This document shows positions 24,773 through 34,210 of a stretch of DNA of 64,000 nucleotides, one piece after another. A model generated the notes under the pieces. The model was not told the DNA's origin. It did not search any database and worked only from the letters and a program-made list of their open reading frames with translations. Both the position numbers and the translations under genes were made by a program. Each line of letters opens with the position of its first letter. Position 1 is the first letter of the stretch. This DNA is from Aequoribacter sp049615385 (GTDB lineage Bacteria > Pseudomonadota > Gammaproteobacteria > Pseudomonadales > Halieaceae): the NCBI RefSeq assembly GCF_049615385.1, contig NZ_JBMZFL010000008.1. One strand, 5' to 3'.

Positions 24773-26092
24773 ATGACGATCGCTATCATCAACTCAAAAT
24801 GTCTTGGTCATCTGCGGAAAGTAGTCGGTATCGCGTTGATACCTGCTCTCATCGTAGCCTGCTCATCGCAGGATCAGGCCGGAGACCTAACGAATAAAGT
24901 ACTCAAAGATGAGGTAATCGGCAAAAAGACCTATCCTTTCCTGCTGGCCTACAGCGAGACGGCTTCAGGCGAAGTGCTTGTCTCTGAATCAGTTGCTAGC
25001 GATGCTTTTTTTGCGCCAACACAGACGCCCAAGGTCGATGATTGGATGCGAATTTGGTCGATGACAAAATTAGTGACAACTGTTCTAACCCTAGATCTTG
25101 TCGAAGACGGCGTAATTAGCCTTGAGGATGAGGTTATATCTTATCTGCCAGAATTAGCTGAGCTGCGAGTTGCGGTTCCTCGCTCAGGGGGGACAATGAC
25201 TGAAGCATCGGCCTCAGGCTACGTGCTTGGTAGTGATGCAAATAACACAGCGACTGATGCCTGCGACTTTGAGCTGTTACCTTTGTCGCGACCGATGACC
25301 ATTCGTGACCTTATGTTGCACACGGCGGGCTTTTATTACGCAACAACCGGTATACCATGCCTCGACGAGGCACTAGCTCGGTTGAACCTTCCCTTGGCAA
25401 AGAGCAGTGATGATTGGTTGGCTAGAATTTCGACATTACCCCTGATCCAGCAGCCCAGTGACAATTATTATTATGGGCTAAACACAAGCGTTTTAGGTTT
25501 TCTGCTCGAGCGCGCGAGTGGTAAGTCCCTTCAAACACTTTTGGAACAGAGAATAACAAACCCCTACAGCATAGAGGGGCTTTCCTTTATGTTACCCAAG
25601 AACGTCGAGCTGCCGCCCAGAACCTCGGGGCGAGATGGCACCTTAAGGCTGGCTAGAGACCGAGAACTTGACATCTTTGGTGGCGAGCAACCACCCTACG
25701 GTCCGGATACGACGCTCTTTCTGGGAGGTGAGGGGCTTGTCGCTACGGCACCGGGGTTCGCAAAATTTCTTCGTGTCGTGTTTTTCCCCACGCTGAACAA
25801 TCTTAGGCCGCTGCTAGATCCAGATTCTTTGACTGCAATGACCAGCGCACAGATTAATAAAAATGAGTGGGGCGCGATGGGTTATACCCTCTGGATCTCA
25901 AGTGGACTTCGCGCGGATGGCTCATTCAGTCGAGCAGGGCTGTGGACAGGAGGTGGGTACGAAGGAACCCGTTATTGGATTGATCCTGAGCAACAACAAG
26001 TTGGCGTTATCATGACCCAAGTATTCATGCCGCCTACAGAGGGCGTGGCGATCGATGAACGGATACGAGATATCCTCGAGGCACAAAGGTGA
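24773..26092 (+). CDS. Lipoprotein serine hydrolase, beta-lactamase (class C-like) fold
   Basis: 439 aa. The signal peptide ends in the lipobox LIVAC (Cys30), so it is membrane-anchored. The serine beta-lactamase/esterase motif SxxK is SMTK at 96-99 (RIWSMTKLVTT). RPMTIRDLMLHTAGF and YYGLNTSVLGFLLERASGK supply the Tyr-containing second motif, and GLWTGGGYEGTRYWIDPE lies near the third. Such proteins are usually esterases or peptidases rather than resistance enzymes. It follows GH43 after 173 bp, so it may have its own promoter; a de-acetylating role beside GH43 is speculative. Confidence 0.83.
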   Translation: MTIAIINSKCLGHLRKVVGIALIPALIVACSSQDQAGDLTNKVLKDEVIGKKTYPFLLAYSETASGEVLVSESVASDAFFAPTQTPKVDDWMRIWSMTKLVTTVLTLDLVEDGVISLEDEVISYLPELAELRVAVPRSGGTMTEASASGYVLGSDANNTATDACDFELLPLSRPMTIRDLMLHTAGFYYATTGIPCLDEALARLNLPLAKSSDDWLARISTLPLIQQPSDNYYYGLNTSVLGFLLERASGKSLQTLLEQRITNPYSIEGLSFMLPKNVELPPRTSGRDGTLRLARDRELDIFGGEQPPYGPDTTLFLGGEGLVATAPGFAKFLRVVFFPTLNNLRPLLDPDSLTAMTSAQINKNEWGAMGYTLWISSGLRADGSFSRAGLWTGGGYEGTRYWIDPEQQQVGVIMTQVFMPPTEGVAIDERIRDILEAQR

Positions 26093-26163
26093 TGTCAACG
26101 CGCACCTATTCACACGCTGTGGAGGAAGTGGGTTATCCAAACTCTATCTGCGTAAAGTGCCGG

Positions 26164-26181
26164 TGCCCGGCGCGCCGGGCA
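26164..26181. repeat. 18-bp perfect GC-rich palindrome between convergent genes
   Basis: TGCCCGGCGCGCCGGGCA is self-complementary over its full length. It lies in the 134-bp gap between the convergent serine hydrolase and RND genes. There is no T-tract on either side, so it is not a standard intrinsic terminator. Confidence 0.5.
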
Positions 26182-26226
26182 TCGATTTAAGGTGTGACAG
26201 CTCGCAATTCGTTGTGTGTTATTTGC

Positions 26227-29200
26227 TTACTCTGCCTTAGTTGAGTCATCCGTATACGTCTCGACCGCAAGCTGCTTCACTTTTTTAGCTCGGTTGCGCC
26301 AGTCGTCACCAATCATATAAAGCGCTGGTACCAGCAACAAGGTAACAAATAGGGCAAACAACACCCCAAAAGCCAAGGATAATACCGCAGGCTTTAAGAA
26401 CTGGGCGCTAGTGGCGCGCTCTGCCATGATCGGCATCAACCCGATGAAGGTGGTGACCGTAGTCAGTAAGATGGGCCTGAAGCGATTCACTCCCGATTCA
26501 ATGACGGCGTCTACGGCTGATTTGCCCTGCTCGCGAAGCCTGCCGATGTAATCCACCAGAACGAGGTTGTCATTAACCACAACGCCGGCTGCGGCGCCTA
26601 TGCCAAAGTACGAGAACAGTGCTAAGGGAATACCAAACAGCAAATGACCGTAAATGGCTCCCATAAACCCGAAAGGTATCGCCGTCATAATCAGCATGGG
26701 TAACCAGTAACTTCTGAACGCTACGGCGATTAACGCATACATCATGAACATTGCTACAATATACAGGGCTTGGATTTCACCCAAGAATTCGGCTTCTTCC
26801 TCCTGTGAGCCGCCTTGACCAAATTTTACGGTGGGGTACTTTGGTTCCAGGGCAGGAATGAAATTTTCGCGCATGTCTTTGCCAATAGTGCTCATGGCAT
26901 CAGCGGTCACGTCGGCTGAGACATAAATCACACGCTGACCGTCTCGGCGTTCAATGCGCTGAACTCCGGCTCCGACCTCGAACTCAGCCACTGAGGCCAG
27001 CGGGACGCTATTACCCATTGGCGTGCGAATACGAAACTCGTCCAGTGACCCCAAGTTTTCGCGCAGCGCTTTTGGATACTTAACCATAACCCGAACATCG
27101 CCGACTTCACGTGGCAGCCGTTGAATTTCTTCACCGTAGTAGGCCTGTCGAACTTGTCGCGACACCTCAGCGAGCGTTAAGCCCATTGCGGTTGCGGTCG
27201 GTTTCAAGTTAAGGCGAATTTCTTCGCGTTCGCCACGCTGGCTGTCGCGAATGAAGAAGGCGTCTTGATAGGTTCTAAGTTGTGATTGAATGTCCAGACT
27301 CGCGGATCGCAGGGTTTCCAAGTCATTACCCCGCAACATGTATGTAACTCGTGGGTTGCCATCGTTCAGGGTATAGTTCACCGAAATCGCTTCGGCATCG
27401 GGAACATCGCCGACCAACTCTTGAAAACGCTCGGCGGCTTCGCGTGCTGATAGGGCACGTGTTTCGGGTGGGGCAAGACGAATAATCGCCAGTACGTTGT
27501 CCCATCGAGAGCGCGTATACCAGCCTTCGATTAACTGAACTTCTTCACCATTAGCGGCCCCCTGCGTCTCGACTTCCTTGACAAGGCGCCGCTCCGCATC
27601 CTGAAGCTGCTCCAAAACTTCGAGTGAGCGCTCCCAAGGAGTGCCGGCGGGTAGGTCTACACTAACGTAGATCTGCTCATTTTCTACCTGGGGCATGAAG
27701 TTAAATTTGACCCAGCCGCTGCTGAAGACGCCAATGCTGACGATAAATAAGCCAACGAAGAATGATAGGGTGATATAGCGATGACGAATAGCGGCGTTTA
27801 TAACCGCTCGATATTGCACGTTAGCGAAGCTTACGATTGCGTGCTCGATTTTCGTTTGGTACTTCGCAAACCACTTTGTCGTATCCCTAGGTTTTAGATT
27901 GCGCAGATGAGACGGCAAAATTAAAAACACTTCAATTAAGCTGAAGGTCAGCGCTAAAGTGATCACAATGGACAGCTGGCGTGTGATCTGAGCTGTTTCG
28001 CCAGACACGAAAAACCATGGGGCGAAGGCGAGGATGGTGGTGAGTACCGCAAAAATTACGGGTTTAGAGACCGCATATGTGCCGTTGATCGCCGCGTTGT
28101 CGCCCCCTCCGCTCGCTTCGCTGTGAGCGTGAATACTTTCACCGACTACAATCGCATCGTCCACCACAATTCCTAGCACCAGCAAAAAGGCAAAGGTTGA
28201 TATCACGTTGAACGAGACATCGGCCGAGGGTAAAAATGCGAATGTCCCCATAAAGGCAACTGCGATACCCCCAGTCACCCACAAGGCGACGCGGGGTCTC
28301 AGGGTCGCTATTAATATGACAAAGACCAATATCAAACCCATGTAAGCGGAGCTGCCAATGGTTTCCATACGGCTTTTGTAGATGTCTGCTGTGTCGAACC
28401 AAATCATTAGGTCCAAACCCTCTGGTAGAGTCTTTCTACGCGTATCTACCCACTCGGTTACCGCATCGCTGGCTTTTACAACCTGCATCTCTTCCGTGGC
28501 TTTGACCTGCAGTAAAACGGTGGGCTGGCCGTTTACAGTCGCAAGCAATTCGTTCTCTTCAAAGCCATCAATGATCGTTGCAACGTCTTTTAGGAGTACC
28601 GTGCCGAAGTCAGGAGTTTGGCGGATGATGACATTGCCGAAGTCATCGGCAGTGTCGGCAAGGTTCCGGGTTTTAATACTAAATGTGCCGACATCGGTGC
28701 GAACACTGCCGGAAGAGGTATTCAACGATGAGCTGCGAATGGCGTTGGCAACCTCACTGAAGGTTAAGCCATACTCTCTTAGGGCCGATTCAGAAATCTC
28801 TATGGTGACTTCTTCATTGCGAGCTCCGAACAGTTCAACGAGCGAGGTGTAAGGCAGAGCGGCCAGCTCTTGCCGCAGCTCCTCGGCAAGCCGCGTCAGC
28901 TCGCGCTCACTGCGGTCGCCGTAGAGCGCGACTCGGATCATTTCTTCGCGGAATTCTAAGCGCTTAACTCTAGGGTTTTCGATGTCGCGCGGGAAGGAAG
29001 TCACCGAGTCGACCGCGTTCTTTACGTCGTTAACAAAAGTTTCGATTTCAACGTAGGGGTAAGTCGCAACGCGTACATTGGCATAGCCCTCGTACGCGGT
29101 CGCATAGACTCGGTAAACGCTATCCAAATCTTCTAGGGCTTCTTCGATGCGCGCAATAACTTGCTCTTCAACATCTTGTGCGCTGGCACCTCGCCACGAA

Positions 29201-29349
29201 ACTTCGACGGTCGCTTGATTCACTTTCACAACGGGAAAGACTTCGCGCTCCATGTTGTTAAAGCCAAGCCAGCCCGCGATTAATATGCCTACCATCAGTA
29301 GATTGGCGGCGACGGGGTTGCGTGTCCACCACGCGATTAGCGTCTTCAT
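26227..29349 (-). CDS. RND efflux pump inner-membrane transporter (AcrB family)
   Basis: 1040 aa, normal for AcrB-type RND pumps. Twelve membrane segments are expected. The first helix is VAANLLMVGILIAGWLGF, and the TM4 proton-relay aspartates are in LVLGIVVDDAIVVGESI. The periplasmic loops include REVFPVVKVNQATVEVSWRGAS at the N-terminus. The C-terminal half repeats the pattern with GAAAGVVVNDNLVLVDYIG. It exports amphiphilic compounds with proton antiport, together with the adaptor and an outer-membrane channel. Its ATG overlaps the adaptor gene by 4 bp. No TolC-type gene is adjacent. Confidence 0.93.
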   Translation of the reverse strand: MKTLIAWWTRNPVAANLLMVGILIAGWLGFNNMEREVFPVVKVNQATVEVSWRGASAQDVEEQVIARIEEALEDLDSVYRVYATAYEGYANVRVATYPYVEIETFVNDVKNAVDSVTSFPRDIENPRVKRLEFREEMIRVALYGDRSERELTRLAEELRQELAALPYTSLVELFGARNEEVTIEISESALREYGLTFSEVANAIRSSSLNTSSGSVRTDVGTFSIKTRNLADTADDFGNVIIRQTPDFGTVLLKDVATIIDGFEENELLATVNGQPTVLLQVKATEEMQVVKASDAVTEWVDTRRKTLPEGLDLMIWFDTADIYKSRMETIGSSAYMGLILVFVILIATLRPRVALWVTGGIAVAFMGTFAFLPSADVSFNVISTFAFLLVLGIVVDDAIVVGESIHAHSEASGGGDNAAINGTYAVSKPVIFAVLTTILAFAPWFFVSGETAQITRQLSIVITLALTFSLIEVFLILPSHLRNLKPRDTTKWFAKYQTKIEHAIVSFANVQYRAVINAAIRHRYITLSFFVGLFIVSIGVFSSGWVKFNFMPQVENEQIYVSVDLPAGTPWERSLEVLEQLQDAERRLVKEVETQGAANGEEVQLIEGWYTRSRWDNVLAIIRLAPPETRALSAREAAERFQELVGDVPDAEAISVNYTLNDGNPRVTYMLRGNDLETLRSASLDIQSQLRTYQDAFFIRDSQRGEREEIRLNLKPTATAMGLTLAEVSRQVRQAYYGEEIQRLPREVGDVRVMVKYPKALRENLGSLDEFRIRTPMGNSVPLASVAEFEVGAGVQRIERRDGQRVIYVSADVTADAMSTIGKDMRENFIPALEPKYPTVKFGQGGSQEEEAEFLGEIQALYIVAMFMMYALIAVAFRSYWLPMLIMTAIPFGFMGAIYGHLLFGIPLALFSYFGIGAAAGVVVNDNLVLVDYIGRLREQGKSAVDAVIESGVNRFRPILLTTVTTFIGLMPIMAERATSAQFLKPAVLSLAFGVLFALFVTLLLVPALYMIGDDWRNRAKKVKQLAVETYTDDSTKAE

Positions 29350-30527
29350 TGCGTAGACTCCGCTTCAGCTGTTACGCCGGGCTCGATCGAGGTAATTGCC
29401 ATGCCCGCAATGGGGTTACGAATAGGTGAGGTGATGATTTGTGAGCCGGCTGACAATCCGTTGCTGATGTAGGCCTTGTCTTCATTCGCATGAGCGACCA
29501 TAACATCTGCCACCTGAAGCGTCTCGTTCTCGATAATAAATACGCGGTTCCCGGGCCTGAGTGCCGAGCGTGGAATCGTGATCATTTGGTCAACTTGACG
29601 GCCTTGAATGTGAGCATCGACATACAGCCCGACCGCCATCGGCATGCCCTTACTGGTGTTCGCCTTATCGTACGGGTTTTTAAGGGTTGCGGTGGCATGC
29701 ACCATACGGGTCGCCTGATCGATATTGGCTTCTATGTGGGTAAGTTTACCTGTCCATTGATAGCCTGTACCGGCAATCTCGGTTGAGAAGGTGACTGAGG
29801 GTTCGTTGTTGGCTTCAGCAACGAAGCCGATGGGTAAGCCCAGTGAGCCGAGCGCCTCTTGCTTCAATGCAAGTCTTACCATGACTTCATCGATGGAAAA
29901 TGCCGCTGCCAATGCTTGACCGGCAGCGATAACCTGGCCCACCTGAACATTGACGCCAGTAATACGTGCGTCGTAGGGTAGGCTTACCGTGGTGCGCTCC
30001 AAATTTAAACGAGCGCGCTCTACTGATGCCTGCGCCGCTTTGACCGACGCCTTGGCTTCCTTCACTTGTGGAATTTTCAGAGCCAAGGGTGATGGGTTTT
30101 TAACCCCTACCAGTTGTTTGCGGGCGACATCCGCATCGGCTTCAGCTTTTTCTAATAACACTGTAGCGTTGGCCAGTGACGCTTCCGCTTGGTTTAGCGC
30201 CAGCTGGTAATCTATGGCTTCAAGTCGCAGTATGGGTTCGCCGGCCCGAACGAAGCCGCCCGGGATGAACTGATTAGATACCCACTCAACTCGGCCGCCC
30301 ACTTGCGCGGCCAAATTGATGGCTGTGCGTGCTTTGACTTCGCCCTGGGCATAGACATCGAAGAAGGTCGACTCCAAGGCCGCAGGTGTGGTGTAGACCT
30401 GTAAAACTCTGGCCTGAGCTTCTTTTTTCTCTGGCATCGGTTTGTTCGCTTGCAGTGTTGCGAATATTGCAAAAGCAACTGCAATTATCAGAATGGGAGC
30501 AAGACGTTTTAGCCATTTTTTCAACAT
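29346..30527 (-). CDS. RND efflux periplasmic adaptor (membrane fusion protein)
   Basis: 393 aa from ATG 30527, preceded by GAAGG; the open frame upstream of this is not credible as protein. The N-terminal signal anchor is KRLAPILIIAVAFAIFATLQ. The lipoyl-like halves (AAQVGGRVEWVSNQFIPGGFVRAGEPILRL and later PYDARITGVNVQVGQVIAAGQAL) flank a helical hairpin rich in Ala, Glu and Gln (about 115-190). It links the RND pump with an outer-membrane channel. It is the first gene of the pair, divergent from the GH13 lipoprotein gene. Confidence 0.92.
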   Translation of the reverse strand: MLKKWLKRLAPILIIAVAFAIFATLQANKPMPEKKEAQARVLQVYTTPAALESTFFDVYAQGEVKARTAINLAAQVGGRVEWVSNQFIPGGFVRAGEPILRLEAIDYQLALNQAEASLANATVLLEKAEADADVARKQLVGVKNPSPLALKIPQVKEAKASVKAAQASVERARLNLERTTVSLPYDARITGVNVQVGQVIAAGQALAAAFSIDEVMVRLALKQEALGSLGLPIGFVAEANNEPSVTFSTEIAGTGYQWTGKLTHIEANIDQATRMVHATATLKNPYDKANTSKGMPMAVGLYVDAHIQGRQVDQMITIPRSALRPGNRVFIIENETLQVADVMVAHANEDKAYISNGLSAGSQIITSPIRNPIAGMAITSIEPGVTAEAESTQ

Positions 30528-30667
30528 AGTTAACCTTCGGGGGCAAAGCTTTTCGCGACGTCGCATTGTACGACAGCGCAAGAATGAATTCGGTGTAGAT
30601 ACGATGGATGGTGCAGCGAGCACGCCAAACTGAGTTTGTGGGACCGCTAGCCGAAGTTGACGAATAC

Positions 30668-30681
30668 TGAATACCTATTCA
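30668..30681. promoter_or_regulatory. Candidate LacI operator, site A
   Basis: TGAATACCTATTCA: perfect 6-bp arms (TGAATA/TATTCA) around CC. It lies 57 bp before the GH13 start at 30739, with a -35-like TTGACG at 30657-30662. It is the best copy of a motif found four times in this locus. Confidence 0.65.
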
Positions 30682-30738
30682 TTTGGCATGCCGCGCAGGA
30701 ATAGGCTCAACTGCGATCACTGATAATAAGGGGTGCCT

Positions 30739-32124
30739 ATGAACCTACTCAAGACAAGCGCCATAATCACACTGATGATGGGCTTAGTTGCCTGTGAAAC
30801 CAATGAGCCTGTGCCTCAAATATCCTCGTACGAGCCCAAGTCTTACTCGTCGGTACAACACGCAGAGTGGCTAAAGAATGCGGTGATTTACCAGCTCAAT
30901 ACTCGACAGTTTACTGAGGAGGGAACGTTTAATGCAGCAGCTAAGCATTTGCCCCGATTAAAAGCGCTTGGAGCGGACATTGTTTGGTTGATGCCTATTC
31001 ATCCCATTGGTGAGGAGAACAGAAAAGGCACTGTAGGTAGCCCTTATTCCGTCAGAGACTATTTTGGTGTTAATCCCGATCTTGGTACTGAGGCCGATTT
31101 TCGCGCCTTTGTTAAAGAAGCGCACAGTTTGGGACTTAAAGTGATTCTTGACTGGGTGGCTAACCATTCGGCGTGGGATAACCCCATGCGGTTTGAACAT
31201 CCTGACTGGTATGAAAAAGACTACAAGGGTGATTTTAGGCCCACACCCTGGTGGGATTGGTCAGATATTATTGATTTAGATTATTCTCAACCAGGCTTAC
31301 GTAAAACGATGACCGAAGCGATGAAGTACTGGGTTGAGGAATTTGATATCGATGGTTATCGGTGCGATGTGGCAGGATTTGTACCGCTGGATTTCTGGGA
31401 GAATGTGCGTGCAGAGCTCGACCTGATCAAGCCAGTTTTCATGTTGGCTGAGTGGGAGTCGCGCGATATGCATCGAGCTGCATTCAACGCCACTTATGCT
31501 TGGTCTTTGCAGGAAGCTATGCACGATATTGTATCTGGCAAAGCTAAGAATCTAGCACCTTTGTATGTTTATTATTCGTGGAACGAGAGCGCTTACCCGC
31601 GTGAAGCCATGCGAATGATTGGTGTCAGTAACCACGATATGAATGCGTGGGAGGGAACGCCATTCGAGCGCTACGGTGACGGTCTTAAGCCTGCCATCGT
31701 GTTATCGGTTGTCGGTGAAGGGATACCGATGATTTACGGTGGGCAAGAAGCGGGTAATGACAAGCGGCTAGCATTTTTCGAGAAAGATTCAATCGAATGG
31801 CGTGAGCACGAAATTGGGGACTTGTATCGGCAGCTATTTAAACTAAAGCACGAAAATAATGCTCTGTGGAATGCCCAATGGGGGGCTCGCATGGTGCATG
31901 TGCCAAACTCAGAGGCTGACGGCGTACTAACGTTCGTGCGTCAAAACGAGGAGCACAAAGTGTTCGCAGTGATCAACTTCAGTGACGAGCCAGCTGAATT
32001 TACGATGGACGGTACGCTTTTTCCTGATAGTTATACCGAATACTTTACGGGCGAGCAGGTTGCGCTTGAGCAAGGCAAGCCAATGTTGATCGAGCCCTGG
32101 GGATATCGAGTGTATTTGAGATAG
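30739..32124 (+). CDS. GH13 alpha-amylase-family lipoprotein
   Basis: 461 aa. ATG 30739 is preferred over GTG 30733 because AAGGGG sits at 30728-30733. The signal ends in lipobox GLVAC, so the enzyme is a membrane lipoprotein. The GH13 barrel is complete: WLKNAVIYQLNTRQF, VILDWVANHSAWDN (region I), DGYRCDVAGFVPLDFW (region II, nucleophile Asp), FMLAEWES (region III, acid Glu) and GVSNHDMNAWEG (region IV Asp). It is a short enzyme acting on alpha-1,4-glucans or malto-oligosaccharides; exact specificity is unknown. It is the first gene of the starch locus, monocistronic, with operator A upstream and a terminator downstream. Confidence 0.9.
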   Translation: MNLLKTSAIITLMMGLVACETNEPVPQISSYEPKSYSSVQHAEWLKNAVIYQLNTRQFTEEGTFNAAAKHLPRLKALGADIVWLMPIHPIGEENRKGTVGSPYSVRDYFGVNPDLGTEADFRAFVKEAHSLGLKVILDWVANHSAWDNPMRFEHPDWYEKDYKGDFRPTPWWDWSDIIDLDYSQPGLRKTMTEAMKYWVEEFDIDGYRCDVAGFVPLDFWENVRAELDLIKPVFMLAEWESRDMHRAAFNATYAWSLQEAMHDIVSGKAKNLAPLYVYYSWNESAYPREAMRMIGVSNHDMNAWEGTPFERYGDGLKPAIVLSVVGEGIPMIYGGQEAGNDKRLAFFEKDSIEWREHEIGDLYRQLFKLKHENNALWNAQWGARMVHVPNSEADGVLTFVRQNEEHKVFAVINFSDEPAEFTMDGTLFPDSYTEYFTGEQVALEQGKPMLIEPWGYRVYLR

Positions 32125-32145
32125 CAATTTAGCGCTGCGATCCGC

Positions 32146-32173
32146 GAAAAGGGCCAGGGAGTGGCCCTTTTTT
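32146..32173 (+). terminator. Rho-independent terminator between GH13 and malQ
   Basis: AGGGCCA (32150-32156) and TGGCCCT (32162-32168) form a 7-bp stem with a 5-nt loop, followed by six T. Four A precede the stem, so it may also serve the convergent malQ. Confidence 0.85.
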
Positions 32174-32222
32174 ATGCACTTTCGATCTGCAAGTGTTTAC
32201 CTGACTCCCAGTCGTTACTGGC

Positions 32223-33791
32223 TTATTTGTCAGCCAAGAAAGCACTGACTCGCTTGTGTTTCTGGGTAAGATTTTTAACTTGATCAAAAGGAATTGCATC
32301 GAACTGGGCTTGCGTTAGGCGCCAGCGCCAGTTGCCCACCAGTGTTGCGGGATTGTTGATTCGCGCGGACCCCGGCAATTGCAGTAAATCTTGGGCAGTG
32401 ATTATCGAAATGTTGGCATCTGAAGCCAGCGCCAATTCGATCACTGCAAACTCGTTTGATGTTGATGCATAACCGTTCAAATGCTGATTTAACCGTGCGT
32501 GAGTATGATCTTCAGCTTCACTCAACCAACCGGCAAGCGTTGTATTATCGTGAGTTCCAACGTAAACAAGTGCGCGCTCGGGATGATTTTCGGGGCGGTG
32601 AGGGTTGCTTACGTCATCGCTATCGAACGCAAATTGCAGGATGTGCATGCCCTGAAAGCCGTAATGTTGTTTGACCGCGAGCACGTCATCTGTGATTAAG
32701 CCCAAGTCCTCCACCACCGCAGGAAAGTCAGGATGTGCAGCGATCAGCGCATCGAACAATTCATAGGTTGGTACGTTTTCCCAAGTGCCATGAATTGCGG
32801 TAGGCTCCCCCGCAGGTACCTGCCAATACTGGACTAGGCCCCTGAAATGATCGATCCGAACCATGTCGAAAAGGGCAAATAAGCCGCCCATGCGTTGTAT
32901 CCACCATTGATAATTCTGGGCCTTTAAGGCTTCCCAATCATAAACCGGGTTATTCCACAGTTGACCTGTGGTGCTAAAGTAGTCTGGTGGTACGCCTGAT
33001 ACGTGCGTGGGTCGTTTATCCTGGTCCAGTTTGAATAAGCTGGCATTCGCCCAAACATCGGCGCTGGCGTAGCTCACATAGATTGGCATGTCGCCAAATA
33101 TTACGAGGCCTTTTTGGTTGCAGTAGGCTTTGAGCGCTAACCACTGCTTGTAAAACCAATATTGAATGATTTTTTGAGCCAGGATCGCTTCGCCGTGGTG
33201 TGATTCTAGTGCATCGATAGCACGAGCCTGTCGATCACGCAGAGCGGCGGGCCAATCGCTCCAAATGGCAGTATCTTCAATATCTGCAATTACTGTGAAA
33301 ACAGCGTAATCGTGCAGCCAATAGGCTTGATCTCGACAAAAAGTATTAAACTCGGCGTCATTTTTGGCGTCGAAGTTTGCCACTGCTTTGTAGAGGGTGT
33401 TGAGCTTTTTCGGGCGCGTTACAGCAAAGTCGATGGAGTCAGCTTCCTCGACAATGGCGCTTTCCAGGTCCTGCGGTGATAGATAGCCCCAATCGACCAA
33501 GGCTTCTAGGTCGATGAGCAAGGGATTCCCGGCAAACGCAGAAGAACTGAAGTAGGGCGATTCACCCGAGGTCGGATTCGACGGGTTGAGCGGTAATATT
33601 TGCCAGTATCGCTGGCCTGCTGAGTGCAGGCGATCTGCCAAGGTGTAGGCCGCAGCGCCCAAATCCCCGATTCCGTAAACCGAGGGTAAGCTGGCTACGT
33701 GCAACAGCACACCACTGGCCCTCTCATTTAGGAAGGGTTGCAAGTTTCGTTGAGTGGGCATCTCCGTTGGGGAGGTGTCGGTTGCTAGCAT
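32223..33791 (-). CDS. malQ: 4-alpha-glucanotransferase (amylomaltase, GH77)
   Basis: 522 aa, typical of the compact amylomaltases. No signal peptide, so cytoplasmic. RASGVLLHVASLPSVYGIGDLG near 28, YWQILPLNPS, SPYFSSSAFAGNPLLIDLE, then the catalytic regions RIDHFRGLVQYW (nucleophile Asp), AVVEDLGLI (acid Glu) and YVGTHDNTTLAGW (Asp). It disproportionates maltodextrins, releasing glucose from short oligomers, and so acts on sugars brought in by the locus transporter. It is transcribed away from the receptor gene and shares the intergenic operator region. Confidence 0.95.
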   Translation of the reverse strand: MLATDTSPTEMPTQRNLQPFLNERASGVLLHVASLPSVYGIGDLGAAAYTLADRLHSAGQRYWQILPLNPSNPTSGESPYFSSSAFAGNPLLIDLEALVDWGYLSPQDLESAIVEEADSIDFAVTRPKKLNTLYKAVANFDAKNDAEFNTFCRDQAYWLHDYAVFTVIADIEDTAIWSDWPAALRDRQARAIDALESHHGEAILAQKIIQYWFYKQWLALKAYCNQKGLVIFGDMPIYVSYASADVWANASLFKLDQDKRPTHVSGVPPDYFSTTGQLWNNPVYDWEALKAQNYQWWIQRMGGLFALFDMVRIDHFRGLVQYWQVPAGEPTAIHGTWENVPTYELFDALIAAHPDFPAVVEDLGLITDDVLAVKQHYGFQGMHILQFAFDSDDVSNPHRPENHPERALVYVGTHDNTTLAGWLSEAEDHTHARLNQHLNGYASTSNEFAVIELALASDANISIITAQDLLQLPGSARINNPATLVGNWRWRLTQAQFDAIPFDQVKNLTQKHKRVSAFLADK

Positions 33792-33864
33792 TACGAATGA
33801 GGCCTTTATTGATCTTCTAAACTGCTCAGGGGCTCACACCCCTTTGGCATCTGAATTTTTGCGT

Positions 33865-33894
33865 AAAATAGCGCTAGGTAGGTCTTGTTGACAA
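33865..33894 (-). promoter_or_regulatory. malQ promoter candidate
   Basis: On the minus strand, TTGTCA (33894-33889) and TATTTT (33870-33865) are separated by 18 bp, 74 bp before the malQ start. Operator B lies 17-30 bp upstream of its -35 element. Confidence 0.45.
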
Positions 33895-33910
33895 TGTGTG
33901 TAACTTTTTA

Positions 33911-33924
33911 TGCATACCTATTCA
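33911..33924. promoter_or_regulatory. Candidate LacI operator, site B
   Basis: TGCATACCTATTCA, one mismatch in the left arm relative to site A. It lies between malQ and the receptor gene, downstream of a consensus -35 TTGACA (33888-33893) on the plus strand. Confidence 0.55.
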
Positions 33925-34031
33925 TAGTTAGGTCTGGTGTTTTCTGTACACGTCCCGTGTTCCTCAAGTTATTGATTTTAATTGTTTTTAAAGATTTTTT
34001 GATGTGCCTAGATCAGTTTTGACGCAGTTTT

Positions 34032-34045
34032 TGAATACGTATGTA
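34032..34045. promoter_or_regulatory. Candidate LacI operator, site C
   Basis: TGAATACGTATGTA; the left arm and central ACGT are perfect, the right arm is weaker. It starts 8 bp after a -35-like TTGACG (34019-34024), so a bound repressor would cover the promoter of the receptor gene. Confidence 0.55.
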
Positions 34046-34210
34046 GCTGGTTGTGAGTCAAAACAACGCATCGCTATTATGCACTCAGCCTGAAAAACGC
34101 TGCGCATGAACTCAGGTGAAGAACGTCATGGTTCGCTCGCTAGAACAATAATGAGTGCATGGCAAAAGCAGCATAATCCAAAACAAAAAAAATGAATTGA
34201 AGGTGCATAT

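Larger units (their letters stand above)
33792..34210. other. Divergent regulatory region of malQ and the TonB-dependent receptor
   Basis: 419 bp without a gene, A/T-rich. It contains operator-like sites B (33911-33924) and C (34032-34045), a malQ promoter candidate on the minus strand (33865-33894), and -35-like TTGACA (33888) and TTGACG (34019) on the plus strand. The receptor gene has GAAGGTG as ribosome-binding site at 34199-34205. Confidence 0.6.
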
